NCBI GenBank assembly: GCA_020161215.1
Contig: JAIUOM010000005.1
Coordinates: 1-64,000, forward strand
Source of the DNA: Pseudomonadota bacterium
Lineage (GTDB): Bacteria; Pseudomonadota; Gammaproteobacteria; Burkholderiales; Burkholderiaceae_C
Length of the DNA: 64,000 bases
Direction of reading: 5' to 3'
Shown here: positions 8,845-20,765 of the stretch, one piece after another
How positions within the stretch are numbered: the stretch's first letter is position 1
Layout: each line of letters opens with the position of its first letter
The notes under the pieces: model-generated
The model's database searches: none
Seen by the model: only the letters and a program-made list of their open reading frames with translations
Told to the model about the DNA's origin: nothing
Position numbers and translations under genes: made by a program

Positions 8845-9810
8845 GTGAACCCCAGCACCGACTACCAGCGCCGCATCGACCGCGTGCTGGACCACATCCG
8901 CACGCACCTGGCCGAGCCGCTGGACTTGGCCACCCTGGCCGAGGTGGCGCATTTTTCGCCCTGGCACTTTCACCGCATCTTTCAGGGCATGACGGGCGAG
9001 ACCCTGGCCGACGCGGTGCGCCGCCTGCGGCTGGAGGCGGCGGCCTTGCGCCTGGTGCACCGGCCGCACGATGCGGCCCTGGGCATTGCGCTGGGGGTGG
9101 GTTTTGCCTCGGCCGAGGTGTTCTCTCGCGCCTTCAAGGCCCACTTTGGCATGACGCCCACCGCTTGGCGGCGCGGCGGCTGGCGCGGGCACACCGAGGC
9201 GCGCAAGACCGAACAGCGCAAGATGAATCAAACCCTGCGCAAGGCGCATCAAGACGCCACCCGGCATATGGCGGACCATTTCCGTCACCAGCCGATGGTG
9301 GCTGGCCTTCACGGAAAAACCCCTATGCAGATCGAAATCAACACCCTGCCCGCCATGCGCCTGGCCTACCTGCGCCACATCGGCCCCTACGGCCAGCCCG
9401 GCATTCCCCAGACCTGGGAGCGTTTTCTGGCCTGGTGCGGCCGCCACGGCTTGCTCCAGCCGCGCCGCACCATGCTGGGCATCGGCCACGACAACCCCGA
9501 AATCACCCCCGCCGACAAGCTGCGTTACGACTGCTGCGTGCAGATAGACGCGGGCTTTGCGCCGCCGCGCGATGATGCGCTGCCGGTCGGTGTGCAGGAC
9601 TTTGCCGCCGGGCGCTTTGCCTGCGCGCGCTACACCGGCCTGGGCCACGAGATTGGTGCCGCCTGGGGTCGGCTCTACGGCCAGTGGCTGCCGCAAAGCG
9701 GCCACGTGCCGGGCCACCGCCCCGGCTTCGAGCTGTACGACGAGAGCTTCACCCTGGACGAGCAGACCGGCGTGTTCAGCTGCTGGTTGTGTTTGCCGAT
9801 CGAAGGCTGA
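8845..9810 (+). CDS. AraC family regulator with GyrI-like effector domain
   Basis: 321 residues from a GTG at 8845. The two AraC helix-turn-helix units occupy about residues 6-105 (LATLAEVAHFSPWHFHRIF and ALGVGFASAEVFSRAFKAHFG-type motifs). After a linker, a GyrI/Rob-like small-molecule-binding domain runs from about residue 160 to the end. This domain order (DNA-binding first) matches the Rob/SbmC-fusion class that responds to amphipathic or cationic compounds. GACAAT (8811-8816) lies upstream as a possible -10. No target genes are evident. Confidence 0.92.
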   Translation: MNPSTDYQRRIDRVLDHIRTHLAEPLDLATLAEVAHFSPWHFHRIFQGMTGETLADAVRRLRLEAAALRLVHRPHDAALGIALGVGFASAEVFSRAFKAHFGMTPTAWRRGGWRGHTEARKTEQRKMNQTLRKAHQDATRHMADHFRHQPMVAGLHGKTPMQIEINTLPAMRLAYLRHIGPYGQPGIPQTWERFLAWCGRHGLLQPRRTMLGIGHDNPEITPADKLRYDCCVQIDAGFAPPRDDALPVGVQDFAAGRFACARYTGLGHEIGAAWGRLYGQWLPQSGHVPGHRPGFELYDESFTLDEQTGVFSCWLCLPIEG

Positions 9811-9835
9811 AACCCTCCGCGGCGACAATCCGCCC

Positions 9836-10477
9836 ATGACCCCCACCCAGATCGACACCTTCTTCGCCACCCTGCAGGCCATCAACCCGCAGCCCGCCAG
9901 CGAACTGGAATACACCAGCGTGTTCGAGCTGCTGGCCGCCGTGCTGCTGTCGGCGCAGGCCACGGACGTGGGGGTGAACAAGGCCACGCGGCGTCTGTTC
10001 CCGGTGGCCAACACGCCGCAGAAGATTCTGGCGCTGGGCCAGGACGGGCTGGAGGGCCATATCAAGACCATTGGCCTGTTCCGCAGCAAGGCCAAGCACC
10101 TGATGCAGACCTGCCAGATTTTGGTGGAGCGCCACGGCGGCCAGGTGCCGCGCACGCGTGAAGCACTGGAAGCCCTGCCCGGCGTGGGCCGCAAGACCGC
10201 CAATGTGGTGCTGAACGTGGCCTTTGGCGAGCCGACGATGGCGGTGGACACGCACATCTTCCGCGTCGGCAACCGCACCGGCCTGGCGCCGGGCAAGACG
10301 CCGCTGCATGTCGAGCAGGGGCTGCTCAAACGCGTGCCCGACAAGTACATGGAGCACGCGCACCACTGGCTGATTCTGCTCGGTCGCTACGTCTGCCAGG
10401 CGCGCCAGCCGCGCTGTTGGGAATGCGCGGTGGCAGCCTGCTGCGACTTCACACCCAAGACACCGCTCAAGCCTTGA
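9836..10477 (+). CDS. nth: Endonuclease III (DNA glycosylase/AP lyase)
   Basis: Removes oxidised pyrimidines from DNA and cleaves the abasic site. 213 residues from the ATG at 9836. The helix-hairpin-helix with catalytic lysine (LPGVGRKTANVVLN) and catalytic Asp (MAVDTHIFRV) are present. The C-terminal [4Fe-4S] loop C-X6-C-X2-C-X5-C is intact (CQARQPRCWECAVAACC). GACAAT sits 6 nt before the ATG, a possible leaderless promoter. The 3' end overlaps the convergent NTF2-like gene by 11 nt. Confidence 0.97.
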   Translation: MTPTQIDTFFATLQAINPQPASELEYTSVFELLAAVLLSAQATDVGVNKATRRLFPVANTPQKILALGQDGLEGHIKTIGLFRSKAKHLMQTCQILVERHGGQVPRTREALEALPGVGRKTANVVLNVAFGEPTMAVDTHIFRVGNRTGLAPGKTPLHVEQGLLKRVPDKYMEHAHHWLILLGRYVCQARQPRCWECAVAACCDFTPKTPLKP

Positions 10478-10907
10478 CCTTGAAGGCCGGCAATTTGTCG
10501 CCCAGGCGCGCGCCCATGGCCTCGCCCAGGGCTTGCAGGCCGCTCAGGGGGCGCACCATCACCTCGAACTCGACGATCTGTCCCTCGGCGTTGAACCGGA
10601 TCAGATCAATGCCTTTCAGGCGCTTGTCGCCAATGCGGGCACTGAACTCCAGCACCACGTTCAACCCATCGCCGCTGACCAGCTGGCGGTGGTAGGTGAA
10701 ATCCTCGAACACCTCGATCACGGTCGACAACGCCAGGATCAGCGCCGAAGCCGGGGCATAGGCGGTGATGGCCATGGGCGAGCGGAACACCGCGTCCGGA
10801 TGCACGAGGGTGTGCAGCTGGCCGAAGTCCCGGTCGGTCACCATGCGGTGCCAGGCGTCCAGGGTACGGGCCACCGCGGCTTGGGTGTGGGGCGGGGTTG
10901 GCGACAT
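10467..10907 (-). CDS. NTF2-like / SnoaL-like domain protein
   Basis: 146-residue single-domain protein. The helix LDAWHRMVTDRDFGQLHTLV, HPDAVFRSPM, and the later LKGIDLIRFNAEGQIVEFEVMVRPL form the alpha+beta cone pattern of NTF2/SnoaL proteins, which can be enzymes (cyclase, isomerase) or ligand binders. Substrate unknown. It is upstream of nothing on its own strand and is convergent with nth (11-nt overlap). It is separated from fadH by a repeat copy. Confidence 0.8.
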   Translation of the reverse strand: MSPTPPHTQAAVARTLDAWHRMVTDRDFGQLHTLVHPDAVFRSPMAITAYAPASALILALSTVIEVFEDFTYHRQLVSGDGLNVVLEFSARIGDKRLKGIDLIRFNAEGQIVEFEVMVRPLSGLQALGEAMGARLGDKLPAFKVKA

Positions 10908-10926
10908 GTCGATCTTCCTTTGAATT

Positions 10927-13073
<2,147 letters not shown>

Positions 13074-13138
13074 TCACCCACCCCACCGTGCTACTTCTTG
13101 GATTCGGGCAAGATGCGGCGTTCTCTCTTCGGAACCCG

Positions 13139-13690
13139 ATGTCCCTGCCCCACGCACTTCTCACCGCCCTGATCGAACGCCCCGGCTCCGGCTCCGAGTT
13201 GGCCGAGCGCTTTGACCGCTCCATCGGCCATTTCTGGCACGCCACGCACCAGCAGATTTACCGCGAATTGGCACGGCTGGAAGCAGCCGGTTGGGTACAA
13301 GCGCTGGCGGCGGAGTCCGGGCGCGGACGCAAGCGCCAGTACCGCATCCTCCCCGCCGGCCGCAAGGAACTGCGCCGCTGGGTGATCCAGCACGAAGACC
13401 CGAAGCCCCTGCGCGAGGAACTGATGGTGCGCCTGCGCGCGGAAGCCGCCATCGGCCCCACCGGCCTGCACGAGGACATCCTCAAGCGCCGGCTACAGCA
13501 TCAGGACAAGCTGGAGCTCTACCGCGGCATGGAAGCCCGCGATTTCCTTAGCAAGCCCGCCACCCGCGAACGACGCCTTCAGCACTTGGTGCTGAAAGCC
13601 GGCATCCTGCAGGAAGAGCTGTGGCTGGAGATCGCGGCGGAGGCGCTGGAGGTGCTGCAAATGCCGGACGACGCCACGGCGCGGGAGTGA
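13139..13690 (+). CDS. PadR family transcriptional regulator
   Basis: 183 residues from the ATG at 13139 (an upstream in-frame start at 13088 would add 17 atypical residues). A winged HTH occupies about residues 1-85 (MSLPHALLTALIERPGSGSEL, then HQQIYRELARLEAAGWV), and a helical Vir-type C-terminal dimerisation domain contains EELWLEIAAEALEVL. PadR proteins repress adjacent genes until a phenolic or other ligand binds. The neighbour is fadH, divergent, with matching palindromes between them. Confidence 0.9.
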   Translation: MSLPHALLTALIERPGSGSELAERFDRSIGHFWHATHQQIYRELARLEAAGWVQALAAESGRGRKRQYRILPAGRKELRRWVIQHEDPKPLREELMVRLRAEAAIGPTGLHEDILKRRLQHQDKLELYRGMEARDFLSKPATRERRLQHLVLKAGILQEELWLEIAAEALEVLQMPDDATARE

Positions 13691-13807
13691 CCCGGCCGCG
13701 CCTGGCGACCTTTCACCGCGGCGAGGAGAGCTTTTTCATCGCGGACGACGACCGTGGTCTGCTCCGGCCATCAGGCCGTGCTTACCCAGCACGGGGCCGA
13801 GTGCGGC

Positions 13808-14710
13808 TCACTGCCGCAGCGCGGCGCGCAGCCCCACCCCGATCTCGGGACGCTCGGCGAACGGGTCGGGCGGGTTCTGGATGGCCAGGATGGCGTCGGC
13901 GCGCGACTTCACGTTGCCCAGCGCCTTCGGGTGACTGAAGATGTAGAACTGGTCTTCGGCGATGGCGTCGAATACCTTCTGCGCCACCTCGGCGGCGGTG
14001 ATCTTGCCGCTGCCCACGGCCTTGTCGCTCATGGCCTGGCCGATACGCTGGCTGGCCGTCAACTCGGTGGTGGCCAGCTCGGCTGGCCGGTTGCGCTCGC
14101 TCTTGTTGATGCCGGTGGGCACGAAATACGGACACAGCACGCTGGCCGAGATCTGGTCGGTGACCAGGCGCAAATCCTGGTACAGGGTTTCGGTCAAGGC
14201 CACCACGGCGTGCTTGCTGACGTTGTAGATGCCCATGTTGGGCGGCGTGAGCAGGCCGGCCATGCTGGCGGTGTTGACGATGTGGCCCTGGTAGCTGGCA
14301 TCGGCCTTGGCCGCCGCCAGCATCAGGGGCGTGAAGCTGCGCACGCCGTTGATGACGCCCCACAGGTTGACGCCCAGCACCCATTCCCAGTCGCGCACGC
14401 TGTTTTCCCAGACCAGGCCACCGGCGCCGACGCCAGCGTTGTTGAACACGAAGTGCGGCGCGCCAAACGTGGCCTGCACCTCTTGCGCGAGTTGCTCGAC
14501 CGCCTCCGGCTGGCTCACGTCGACCCGGCGCGCCAGGGTGCGCGCGCCCAGGGCCTGAATTTCGGCGTCGGCGGTGGCCAGCGCGTCGGGCTGCACATCG
14601 ACCAGCACCACGTTCATGCCCTGGCGTGCGGCGATGCGGGCACATTCCAGCCCGAAACCGGAGCCGGCCCCGGTCAGCACGGCGGTCTTGCCTTCGAAGT
14701 TCTGGATCAA
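13808..14710 (-). CDS. SDR family oxidoreductase
   Basis: 300-residue short-chain dehydrogenase. The cofactor motif TGAGSGFG is at residues 13-20, with Asp (LVDVQ) after beta-2 suggesting NAD(H) rather than NADP(H). NNAGVGAGG and the catalytic YNVSK are present. The C-terminus is extended compared with the usual 250. It is the last gene of the minus-strand lipid-type cluster, 18 nt after the AidB-like dehydrogenase. Substrate unknown. Confidence 0.88.
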   Translation of the reverse strand: MIQNFEGKTAVLTGAGSGFGLECARIAARQGMNVVLVDVQPDALATADAEIQALGARTLARRVDVSQPEAVEQLAQEVQATFGAPHFVFNNAGVGAGGLVWENSVRDWEWVLGVNLWGVINGVRSFTPLMLAAAKADASYQGHIVNTASMAGLLTPPNMGIYNVSKHAVVALTETLYQDLRLVTDQISASVLCPYFVPTGINKSERNRPAELATTELTASQRIGQAMSDKAVGSGKITAAEVAQKVFDAIAEDQFYIFSHPKALGNVKSRADAILAIQNPPDPFAERPEIGVGLRAALRQ

Positions 14711-14728
14711 GCTGTCTCTCCTTGTGGG

Positions 14729-16375
14729 TCAAATCAGGGTGGCGCGCCGCAAAATGGCGCTGGCATCGGCCTGCGCGCCGAGGGTGCCGAACACGTCGTG
14801 CCGCTCGGCCAGGCGCGAGGCGCAGAAGGCGCCGAACACCGGCGCCGGTGCGGTTTGCGCCAGCAGCGCGCCCTGTACCGTCAAGGCCACGTCGCGCGCC
14901 AAACGGCGTGCCGTGGTTTCCTCGGCGTGGGTGTCGATCAGGGCCGGCAACGCCTCGATCATGTGGTCCAGCGCGGCGTGCTGGCCGCGCGCGGGTGCCA
15001 ACTCGCGCGCCAGCGCGGCCGCCACGTCGCCCTTGCGCAGTGCGCGCAGCAGGTCCAGCGCCATGATGTTGCCGGCGCCTTCCCAGATGCTGTTGACGGG
15101 CATTTCGCGGTAAATGCGGGCCAGCACGCCTTCGCCGCCCTCTTCCACGTAGCCGTTGCCGCCCAGGCACTCCATGGCTTCCTGCGCCATCAGCGCGCCG
15201 CGCTTGCAGATCCAGAACTTGGCGATGGGTGTCAGCACGCGCGCCAGCAGGCGCTCATGCTCGTCCTCGGGCCGATCGAAGGCGCGTGCCAGGCGCATCG
15301 ACAAGGCCACGGCGGCCTCGGTCTCCAGGGCCAGGTCGGCCAGCACGTTGCGCATCAGCGGCTGCTCGATCAGCGGCTTGCCAAAGGCCTGGCGCTCGGC
15401 CGTGTGGTGCAGCGCCTGGCTGAGGGCCTGGCGCATCAGGGCGGTGGTGCCCAGCGCGCAGTCGAGCCGGGTCATGGTGCCCATGGCCAGGATCTGCGGC
15501 ACGCCCCGCCCTTCCTCGCCCACGCGCCAGGCCAGGGTGTCGTCGAATTCGACTTCGGAGCTGGCGTTGGCCTTGTTGCCGAGCTTGTCCTTCAGGCGCT
15601 GGATGCGCAGCACGTTGCGCGTGCCGTCGGGCAGCACGCGCGGCAGAAAGAAGCACGACAAGCCCCCGGGCGCCTGCGCCAGCACCAGGAAGGCGTCGCA
15701 CATGGGGGCCGAGAAAAACCATTTGTGTCCGGTCAGGCGGTAGCGCTCGCCCCAGGCGTCGTGCCCATCGGGCATGGCCTGACTGGTGTTGGCGCGCACG
15801 TCCGAGCCGCCCTGTTTTTCGGTCATGCCCATGCCCATGGTCACGCCGGCCTTCTCGCGCCAGGGCTTCAGCACCGGGTCGTAGGCGCGGCTGGTGAGCT
15901 GTGGCGCCCAGTCGCGCAGAATGGCCGGGTTGTCGCGCAGCGCGGGCGTGACGGCGTAGGTCATGGAGATCGGGCACAGCACCGAGGGCTCCAGCTCGGT
16001 GAACAGCATGAAGGCCGCGGCGCGTGCCACGTGGGCGTGGCCGCTGGCCCGCTCGGCCGGGGCGTAGGGCGTGCCGTGCAAGCCCGAGGCGGTGGCCAGC
16101 CGCATCAGCGCGTGGTAGCTGGGGTGGAATTCGACTTCGTCGATGCGGTGGCCAAAGCGGTCGTGCGTGCGCAGCTGCGGCGTGTGCACGTTGGCCAGGC
16201 GCGCGTGCTGCTGCATCTCGGCGCTGCCGGCCTGCTGGCCCAGGCGCGACAAGACGCCCAGGTCGAGCCCGGGCGCGTTGAATTGGAGCGCGCCCCGCAG
16301 CGCGGCATGGCCATCGAACAGGTTCACGTCGGTCAGCGGGGTGACCTGGTTCAGTACCTCGTGCGTGACGGCCAT
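14729..16375 (-). CDS. AidB-like acyl-CoA dehydrogenase
   Basis: 548 residues. It aligns by eye along the whole length with E. coli AidB (541 residues): N-terminal NQVTPLTDVNLF, RLANVHTPQL, GMGMTEKQGGSDVRANT, LSCFFLPRVLPDGTRNVLR, RLKDKLGNKANAS and EMPVNSIWEGAGNIMALD. AidB is a DNA-binding flavoprotein of the alkylation response with weak isovaleryl-CoA dehydrogenase activity. Here it is inside a beta-oxidation cluster, so a catabolic role is plausible. The C-terminal quarter, which carries DNA contacts in AidB, is present but diverged. Confidence 0.88.
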   Translation of the reverse strand: MAVTHEVLNQVTPLTDVNLFDGHAALRGALQFNAPGLDLGVLSRLGQQAGSAEMQQHARLANVHTPQLRTHDRFGHRIDEVEFHPSYHALMRLATASGLHGTPYAPAERASGHAHVARAAAFMLFTELEPSVLCPISMTYAVTPALRDNPAILRDWAPQLTSRAYDPVLKPWREKAGVTMGMGMTEKQGGSDVRANTSQAMPDGHDAWGERYRLTGHKWFFSAPMCDAFLVLAQAPGGLSCFFLPRVLPDGTRNVLRIQRLKDKLGNKANASSEVEFDDTLAWRVGEEGRGVPQILAMGTMTRLDCALGTTALMRQALSQALHHTAERQAFGKPLIEQPLMRNVLADLALETEAAVALSMRLARAFDRPEDEHERLLARVLTPIAKFWICKRGALMAQEAMECLGGNGYVEEGGEGVLARIYREMPVNSIWEGAGNIMALDLLRALRKGDVAAALARELAPARGQHAALDHMIEALPALIDTHAEETTARRLARDVALTVQGALLAQTAPAPVFGAFCASRLAERHDVFGTLGAQADASAILRRATLI

Positions 16376-16404
16376 GGCGCGTACCTCCTGCAGTCAGATG
16401 CCTT

Positions 16405-17421
16405 TTAAGTCAGCTTGACCAGTTGCTTGCCGAAGTTCTTGCCCTTGAGCAGGCCCAGGAAGGCCTCGGGTGCACTGGCGATGCCTTGCGCGATGCTCTC
16501 GCGCGGCTTGAGTTTGCCCTGCGCGACCAGCGTGCCCAGCTCCTGCAGGGCCTGCGGCCACACTTCCATGTGTTCGCTGACGATAAAGCCTTGCACCTTC
16601 AGCCGGTTGACCAGGATCAAGGCCGGGTTCTGCAGCGGCAGCGGTTGGCCGTCGTAGCCGGCGATCATGCCGCACACGGCGATGCGGGCGAAGGCGTTGG
16701 TGCGCAGCAGCACGGCGTCCAGGATGTAGCCGCCCACGTTCTCGAAGTAGCCGTCGATGCCCTTGGGGCAGGCTTCCTTGAGCGCCTTGCCCATGGTCTT
16801 GACGTCGGGATGTTCGCGGTAGTCGATGCAGGCGTCAAAGCCCAGCTCCTCGACCGCGTACTTGCACTTCTCGGGGCCGCCGGCAATGCCCACCACACGG
16901 CAGCCGCGCGCCTTGGCCAGGGCCGCGTAGGTGCTGCCCACGGCCCCGGTGGCGGCACTGACGACCACGGTCTCGCCGGCCTTCGGCTCGATGATCTTGA
17001 CCAGGCCGTACCAGGCCGTCACGCCGGGCATGCCGACGGCGCCCAGGTAGTACGACAGCGGCACGTGCGTGGTGTCCACCTTGCGCAGCATGCCGGGCAC
17101 GTTGCCATCGACCACGCTGTACTCCTGCCAGCCGCCCATGCCGACCACCTGGTCGCCAGCGGCGAACTTGGGGTGGCGCGACTCCACCACCTCGCCCACC
17201 GTGCCGCCGATCATCACCTCGCCCAGGGGCTGCGGCTGGGCGTAGCTCTTGCTTTCGTTCATGCGGCCACGCATGTACGGGTCGAGACTGAGGTAGTGGT
17301 GGCGCACCAGAACTTCGCCGTCTTTCAGCGCCGGCGTGTCGTTGGCGACAAGCTTGAAGTTGGCAGCGGTGGCTTCGCCCTGCGGGCGGTTGTCAAGCAG
17401 GATTTGCTGGTTGCGGGGCAT
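16405..17421 (-). CDS. NADP-dependent MDR oxidoreductase (CurA/leukotriene B4 dehydrogenase-like)
   Basis: 338 residues of the zinc-independent medium-chain reductase family. The LSLDPYMRGRM motif near residue 50 is characteristic of the 2-alkenal/curcumin reductase branch, and AATGAVGSTYAALAKARG is the NADP-binding loop. There are no structural-zinc cysteines. These enzymes reduce alpha,beta-unsaturated ketones or aldehydes. It sits between the AidB-like gene and a thioesterase in the lipid-type cluster, suggesting reduction of an enone or enal intermediate. Confidence 0.9.
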   Translation of the reverse strand: MPRNQQILLDNRPQGEATAANFKLVANDTPALKDGEVLVRHHYLSLDPYMRGRMNESKSYAQPQPLGEVMIGGTVGEVVESRHPKFAAGDQVVGMGGWQEYSVVDGNVPGMLRKVDTTHVPLSYYLGAVGMPGVTAWYGLVKIIEPKAGETVVVSAATGAVGSTYAALAKARGCRVVGIAGGPEKCKYAVEELGFDACIDYREHPDVKTMGKALKEACPKGIDGYFENVGGYILDAVLLRTNAFARIAVCGMIAGYDGQPLPLQNPALILVNRLKVQGFIVSEHMEVWPQALQELGTLVAQGKLKPRESIAQGIASAPEAFLGLLKGKNFGKQLVKLT

Positions 17422-17498
17422 GGGGCACTCCTTGGAAAAAAATCAATCGAATCGGCGCGGCGCGGGCTGGCCGACGCCCAGAATCCTGGGTTAGGCCG

Positions 17499-17933
17499 TC
17501 AGTCGGTTTTGAGCGTGGACGAGCCGTCGCGCGCGACGGCGGCCGTGACGTACTTGAACGTGCCGGTGCCGTGCGCGCACAGCTCGCCATGCACGTCGAA
17601 CACCGAGCCCTGCACGAAGGCCGTGCTGCGCGTGCGGTGCATCAGCTGGCCCCGGGCCACGACGGGCAGGCCGGTCTGCACCTGGACGGGGCGCAGAAAG
17701 CTGGTTTTCATCTCGATGGTGACGATGCCGCTGGTGCGCTGCACGCTGCGCGCGGCGGTGGCCATGCAGATGTCCAGCAAGGTCATGATGGCCCCGCCGT
17801 GCGCCACGCCGAAGGAGTTGCAGTGCTCGGGCCGGGCCGGAAAATGCAGCACGGATTGACCGTCCTCGAACTTCTCCAGCGTCACGCCGAGCAGGCGGAC
17901 AAAAGGAATCTCCACGCCATAGTCGATGCTCAT
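17499..17933 (-). CDS. PaaI-type hotdog thioesterase
   Basis: 144-residue hotdog-fold protein. NSFGVAHGGAIMTLLDICMA contains the family HGG motif, with the Asp expected at the helix after it. PaaI-type enzymes hydrolyse acyl- or aryl-CoA thioesters and free CoA when intermediates accumulate. It begins 15 nt after the upstream SDR gene stop and is co-directional with the beta-oxidation cluster. Confidence 0.88.
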   Translation of the reverse strand: MSIDYGVEIPFVRLLGVTLEKFEDGQSVLHFPARPEHCNSFGVAHGGAIMTLLDICMATAARSVQRTSGIVTIEMKTSFLRPVQVQTGLPVVARGQLMHRTRSTAFVQGSVFDVHGELCAHGTGTFKYVTAAVARDGSSTLKTD

Positions 17934-17948
17934 GTTTGTCCGCCCTCC

Positions 17949-18740
<792 letters not shown>

Positions 18741-18764
18741 GGGGGCTCCTGCCAGTTTAGGGGG

Positions 18765-20594
18765 TCAAAACGCCGACTCGGGCAGATCGGCGCAGGTCAT
18801 GTCGCGGCTTTCGACCACGCGCAGCCAGGCGTCGATCTTGGGCAGCTCATACCGGTAAAAATAGGTGCAGGCCGGCGTCTGCAAATCCTGACCAGCTATC
18901 GATTTTGAAGCACCCTGGGTCACGGCCAAGTCCAGCCAGATCCAGGCGATCACCACGTGGCCCGCCGCCTGCATGTAGGGCACGGCGTTGGCCAGGGCTT
19001 CGGTGGGTTCGCCGTTGGCCCAGGCGGCTTGGGTGGCGCTGCCCAGGCGCGCCAGCGCGGCGGCCAGCGCCTTGGCGTGCTCGGCCAGCCCGGGTTGCGC
19101 CCGCGCCCGCTCCAGGGTGGCCTGAATGCGCGCGCCCAGCAGCTTGAGGCCGCGCCCGCCTTCCATCAGCACCTTGCGGCCCAGCAGGTCCATGGCCTGG
19201 ATGCCGTGCGTGCCCTCGTGGATCATGTTCAGGCGGTTGTCGCGCCAGTACTGCTCGACCGGAAAGTCGCGCGTGTAGCCATAACCGCCATGGATCTGAA
19301 TGGCCAGGCTGTTGGCCTCCAGGCAGTTCTCGCTGGGCCAGCTCTTGGCGATGGGGGTCAGCACCTCGAGCAGCAGGCGCGCCTCGTCGGCCTGGGCGGC
19401 GTCCGCCGTGTGCTGCTCGTCCACCAGCTTGGCGCAGTACAGCAGCAGGGCCAGCGCGCCTTCGCAAGTGGCTTTTTGCGCCAGCAGCATGCGCTTGATG
19501 TCGGTGTGCTCGATCAGGCGCACCTGGGGCGCGGCGGCGTCCTTGCCGCCCACGCCGACGGGGCGGCCCTGGGTGCGGGTCTTGGCGTAGTCCAGCGACG
19601 CCTCGTAGCCGGCCAGCCCCAGCATGGTGGCGGCCATGCCGATGGCGATGCGCGCCTCGTTCATCATGTGGAACATGGCCCGCAAGCCCTCGCCCGGCTT
19701 GCCGACCAGGTAGCCCACGGCGCCGGCTTGGCCATCGACCGGAAACTGGCCCTCGCCGAAGTTCAGCAGCGTGTTGGTGGTGCCGCGCCAGCCCAGCTTG
19801 TGGTTCAGGCCGGCCAGGGCCACGTCGTTGCGCACGCCGGTCAGGCGCCCGTCGGTATCCACCAGCTTCTTGGGCACGATGAACAGCGAAATGCCCTTGA
19901 CGCCCGGCACCAGTTTGCCGTCCTCGCCCGGAATCTTGGCCAGCACCAGGTGCACGATGTTCTCGGCCAGCTCGTGCTCGCCGCCCGAAATCCACATCTT
20001 GTTGCCGCGCAGGCGGTAGCGTGGCCCCAGCGGGTCGGTGGCGTTTTCCAGCACGGCGCGGGTGGTGACGTCGGACAGCGACGAGCCGGCCTGCGGCTCG
20101 GACAGGCACATGGTGCCGGTCCAGCGGCCATTGAATTCGTTGGCGGCAAACACCTGCTGTTGCAGCGCGCTGCCATGGGCCATCAGCAGGTTGGCGTTGC
20201 CCACGGTGAGCAGGTTGGCGCCGATGCTGATCGAGGCCTTGCCGAAAAAGGCGTTGGCCGCCGCCTCCAGCAGATAGGGCAGTTGCATGCCGCCCTGCTC
20301 GTAGTCCTGCGCGGCGGCCAGCATGCCGGATTCGGCATAGGCCAGGCGGGCTTCGTGCGTGGCCTTGGGCAAGACCACGCGCAGGCTGCCGTCGGCGTCG
20401 GTCTCGGTGCGCGGCTCCTCGGTATCGACCAGGCGGTTGAACGGCGCGTACTTCTCGCGCGCGATGCGCTCGCAGGTGTCGAGCACGGCGTCGAAGGTTT
20501 CGCGCGAGTGCTCCGCGAAGCGCTCACGCCCGGTCAGCGCTTGGGCGTTCAGCCAGTCGTAGAGCAGAAAGTCGAGGGTATCGCGCAGTGCCAT
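18765..20594 (-). CDS. Acyl-CoA dehydrogenase, 600-residue type with C-terminal extension
   Basis: 609 residues. It has the CLSEPQAGSSLSDVTT flavin motif around residue 170 and the catalytic Glu in MIHEGTHGIQAMDL around residue 457. The large C-terminal helical extension is the one seen in long-chain FadE-like and 3-methylmercaptopropionyl-CoA (DmdC-type) dehydrogenases. Residues about 561-580 are encoded by an in-frame copy of the dispersed repeat (18855-18911), just before the conserved FYRYELPKIDAWL ending. It lies directly downstream of fadA in the minus-strand cluster. Confidence 0.92.
   Translation of the reverse strand: MALRDTLDFLLYDWLNAQALTGRERFAEHSRETFDAVLDTCERIAREKYAPFNRLVDTEEPRTETDADGSLRVVLPKATHEARLAYAESGMLAAAQDYEQGGMQLPYLLEAAANAFFGKASISIGANLLTVGNANLLMAHGSALQQQVFAANEFNGRWTGTMCLSEPQAGSSLSDVTTRAVLENATDPLGPRYRLRGNKMWISGGEHELAENIVHLVLAKIPGEDGKLVPGVKGISLFIVPKKLVDTDGRLTGVRNDVALAGLNHKLGWRGTTNTLLNFGEGQFPVDGQAGAVGYLVGKPGEGLRAMFHMMNEARIAIGMAATMLGLAGYEASLDYAKTRTQGRPVGVGGKDAAAPQVRLIEHTDIKRMLLAQKATCEGALALLLYCAKLVDEQHTADAAQADEARLLLEVLTPIAKSWPSENCLEANSLAIQIHGGYGYTRDFPVEQYWRDNRLNMIHEGTHGIQAMDLLGRKVLMEGGRGLKLLGARIQATLERARAQPGLAEHAKALAAALARLGSATQAAWANGEPTEALANAVPYMQAAGHVVIAWIWLDLAVTQGASKSIAGQDLQTPACTYFYRYELPKIDAWLRVVESRDMTCADLPESAF
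18855..18911 (-). repeat. Dispersed repeat copy R4, in frame inside the acyl-CoA dehydrogenase gene
   Basis: Read on the minus strand: GCTTCAAAATCGATAGC, 18-nt spacer with GGATTT, GCCGGC (18871-18876), T-rich tail. It is sense to the host gene and contributes in-frame codons near its C-terminus (KSIAGQDLQTPACT). Confidence 0.7.
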
Positions 20595-20765
20595 CGGTTC
20601 AATGATCCAGAAATTTGATGGGTGGCCGGCGCGAACAGGGACGGTTCAGCGATCAAAAGACCAGCCTCACCGGCTGGGCGCGGGCAACGCGTGACACCAG
20701 GCGCACGCCCTGCCCGAACAGCCCGACCTCACCCATCGGGTGCGGGCCGCCACGGCCCAGGGGCG

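Noticed and set aside
10467..10477. 11-nt overlap of nth and the NTF2-like gene as an antisense regulatory device
   Set aside because: Short 3' overlaps of convergent genes are common in compact genomes, and nothing here suggests more.
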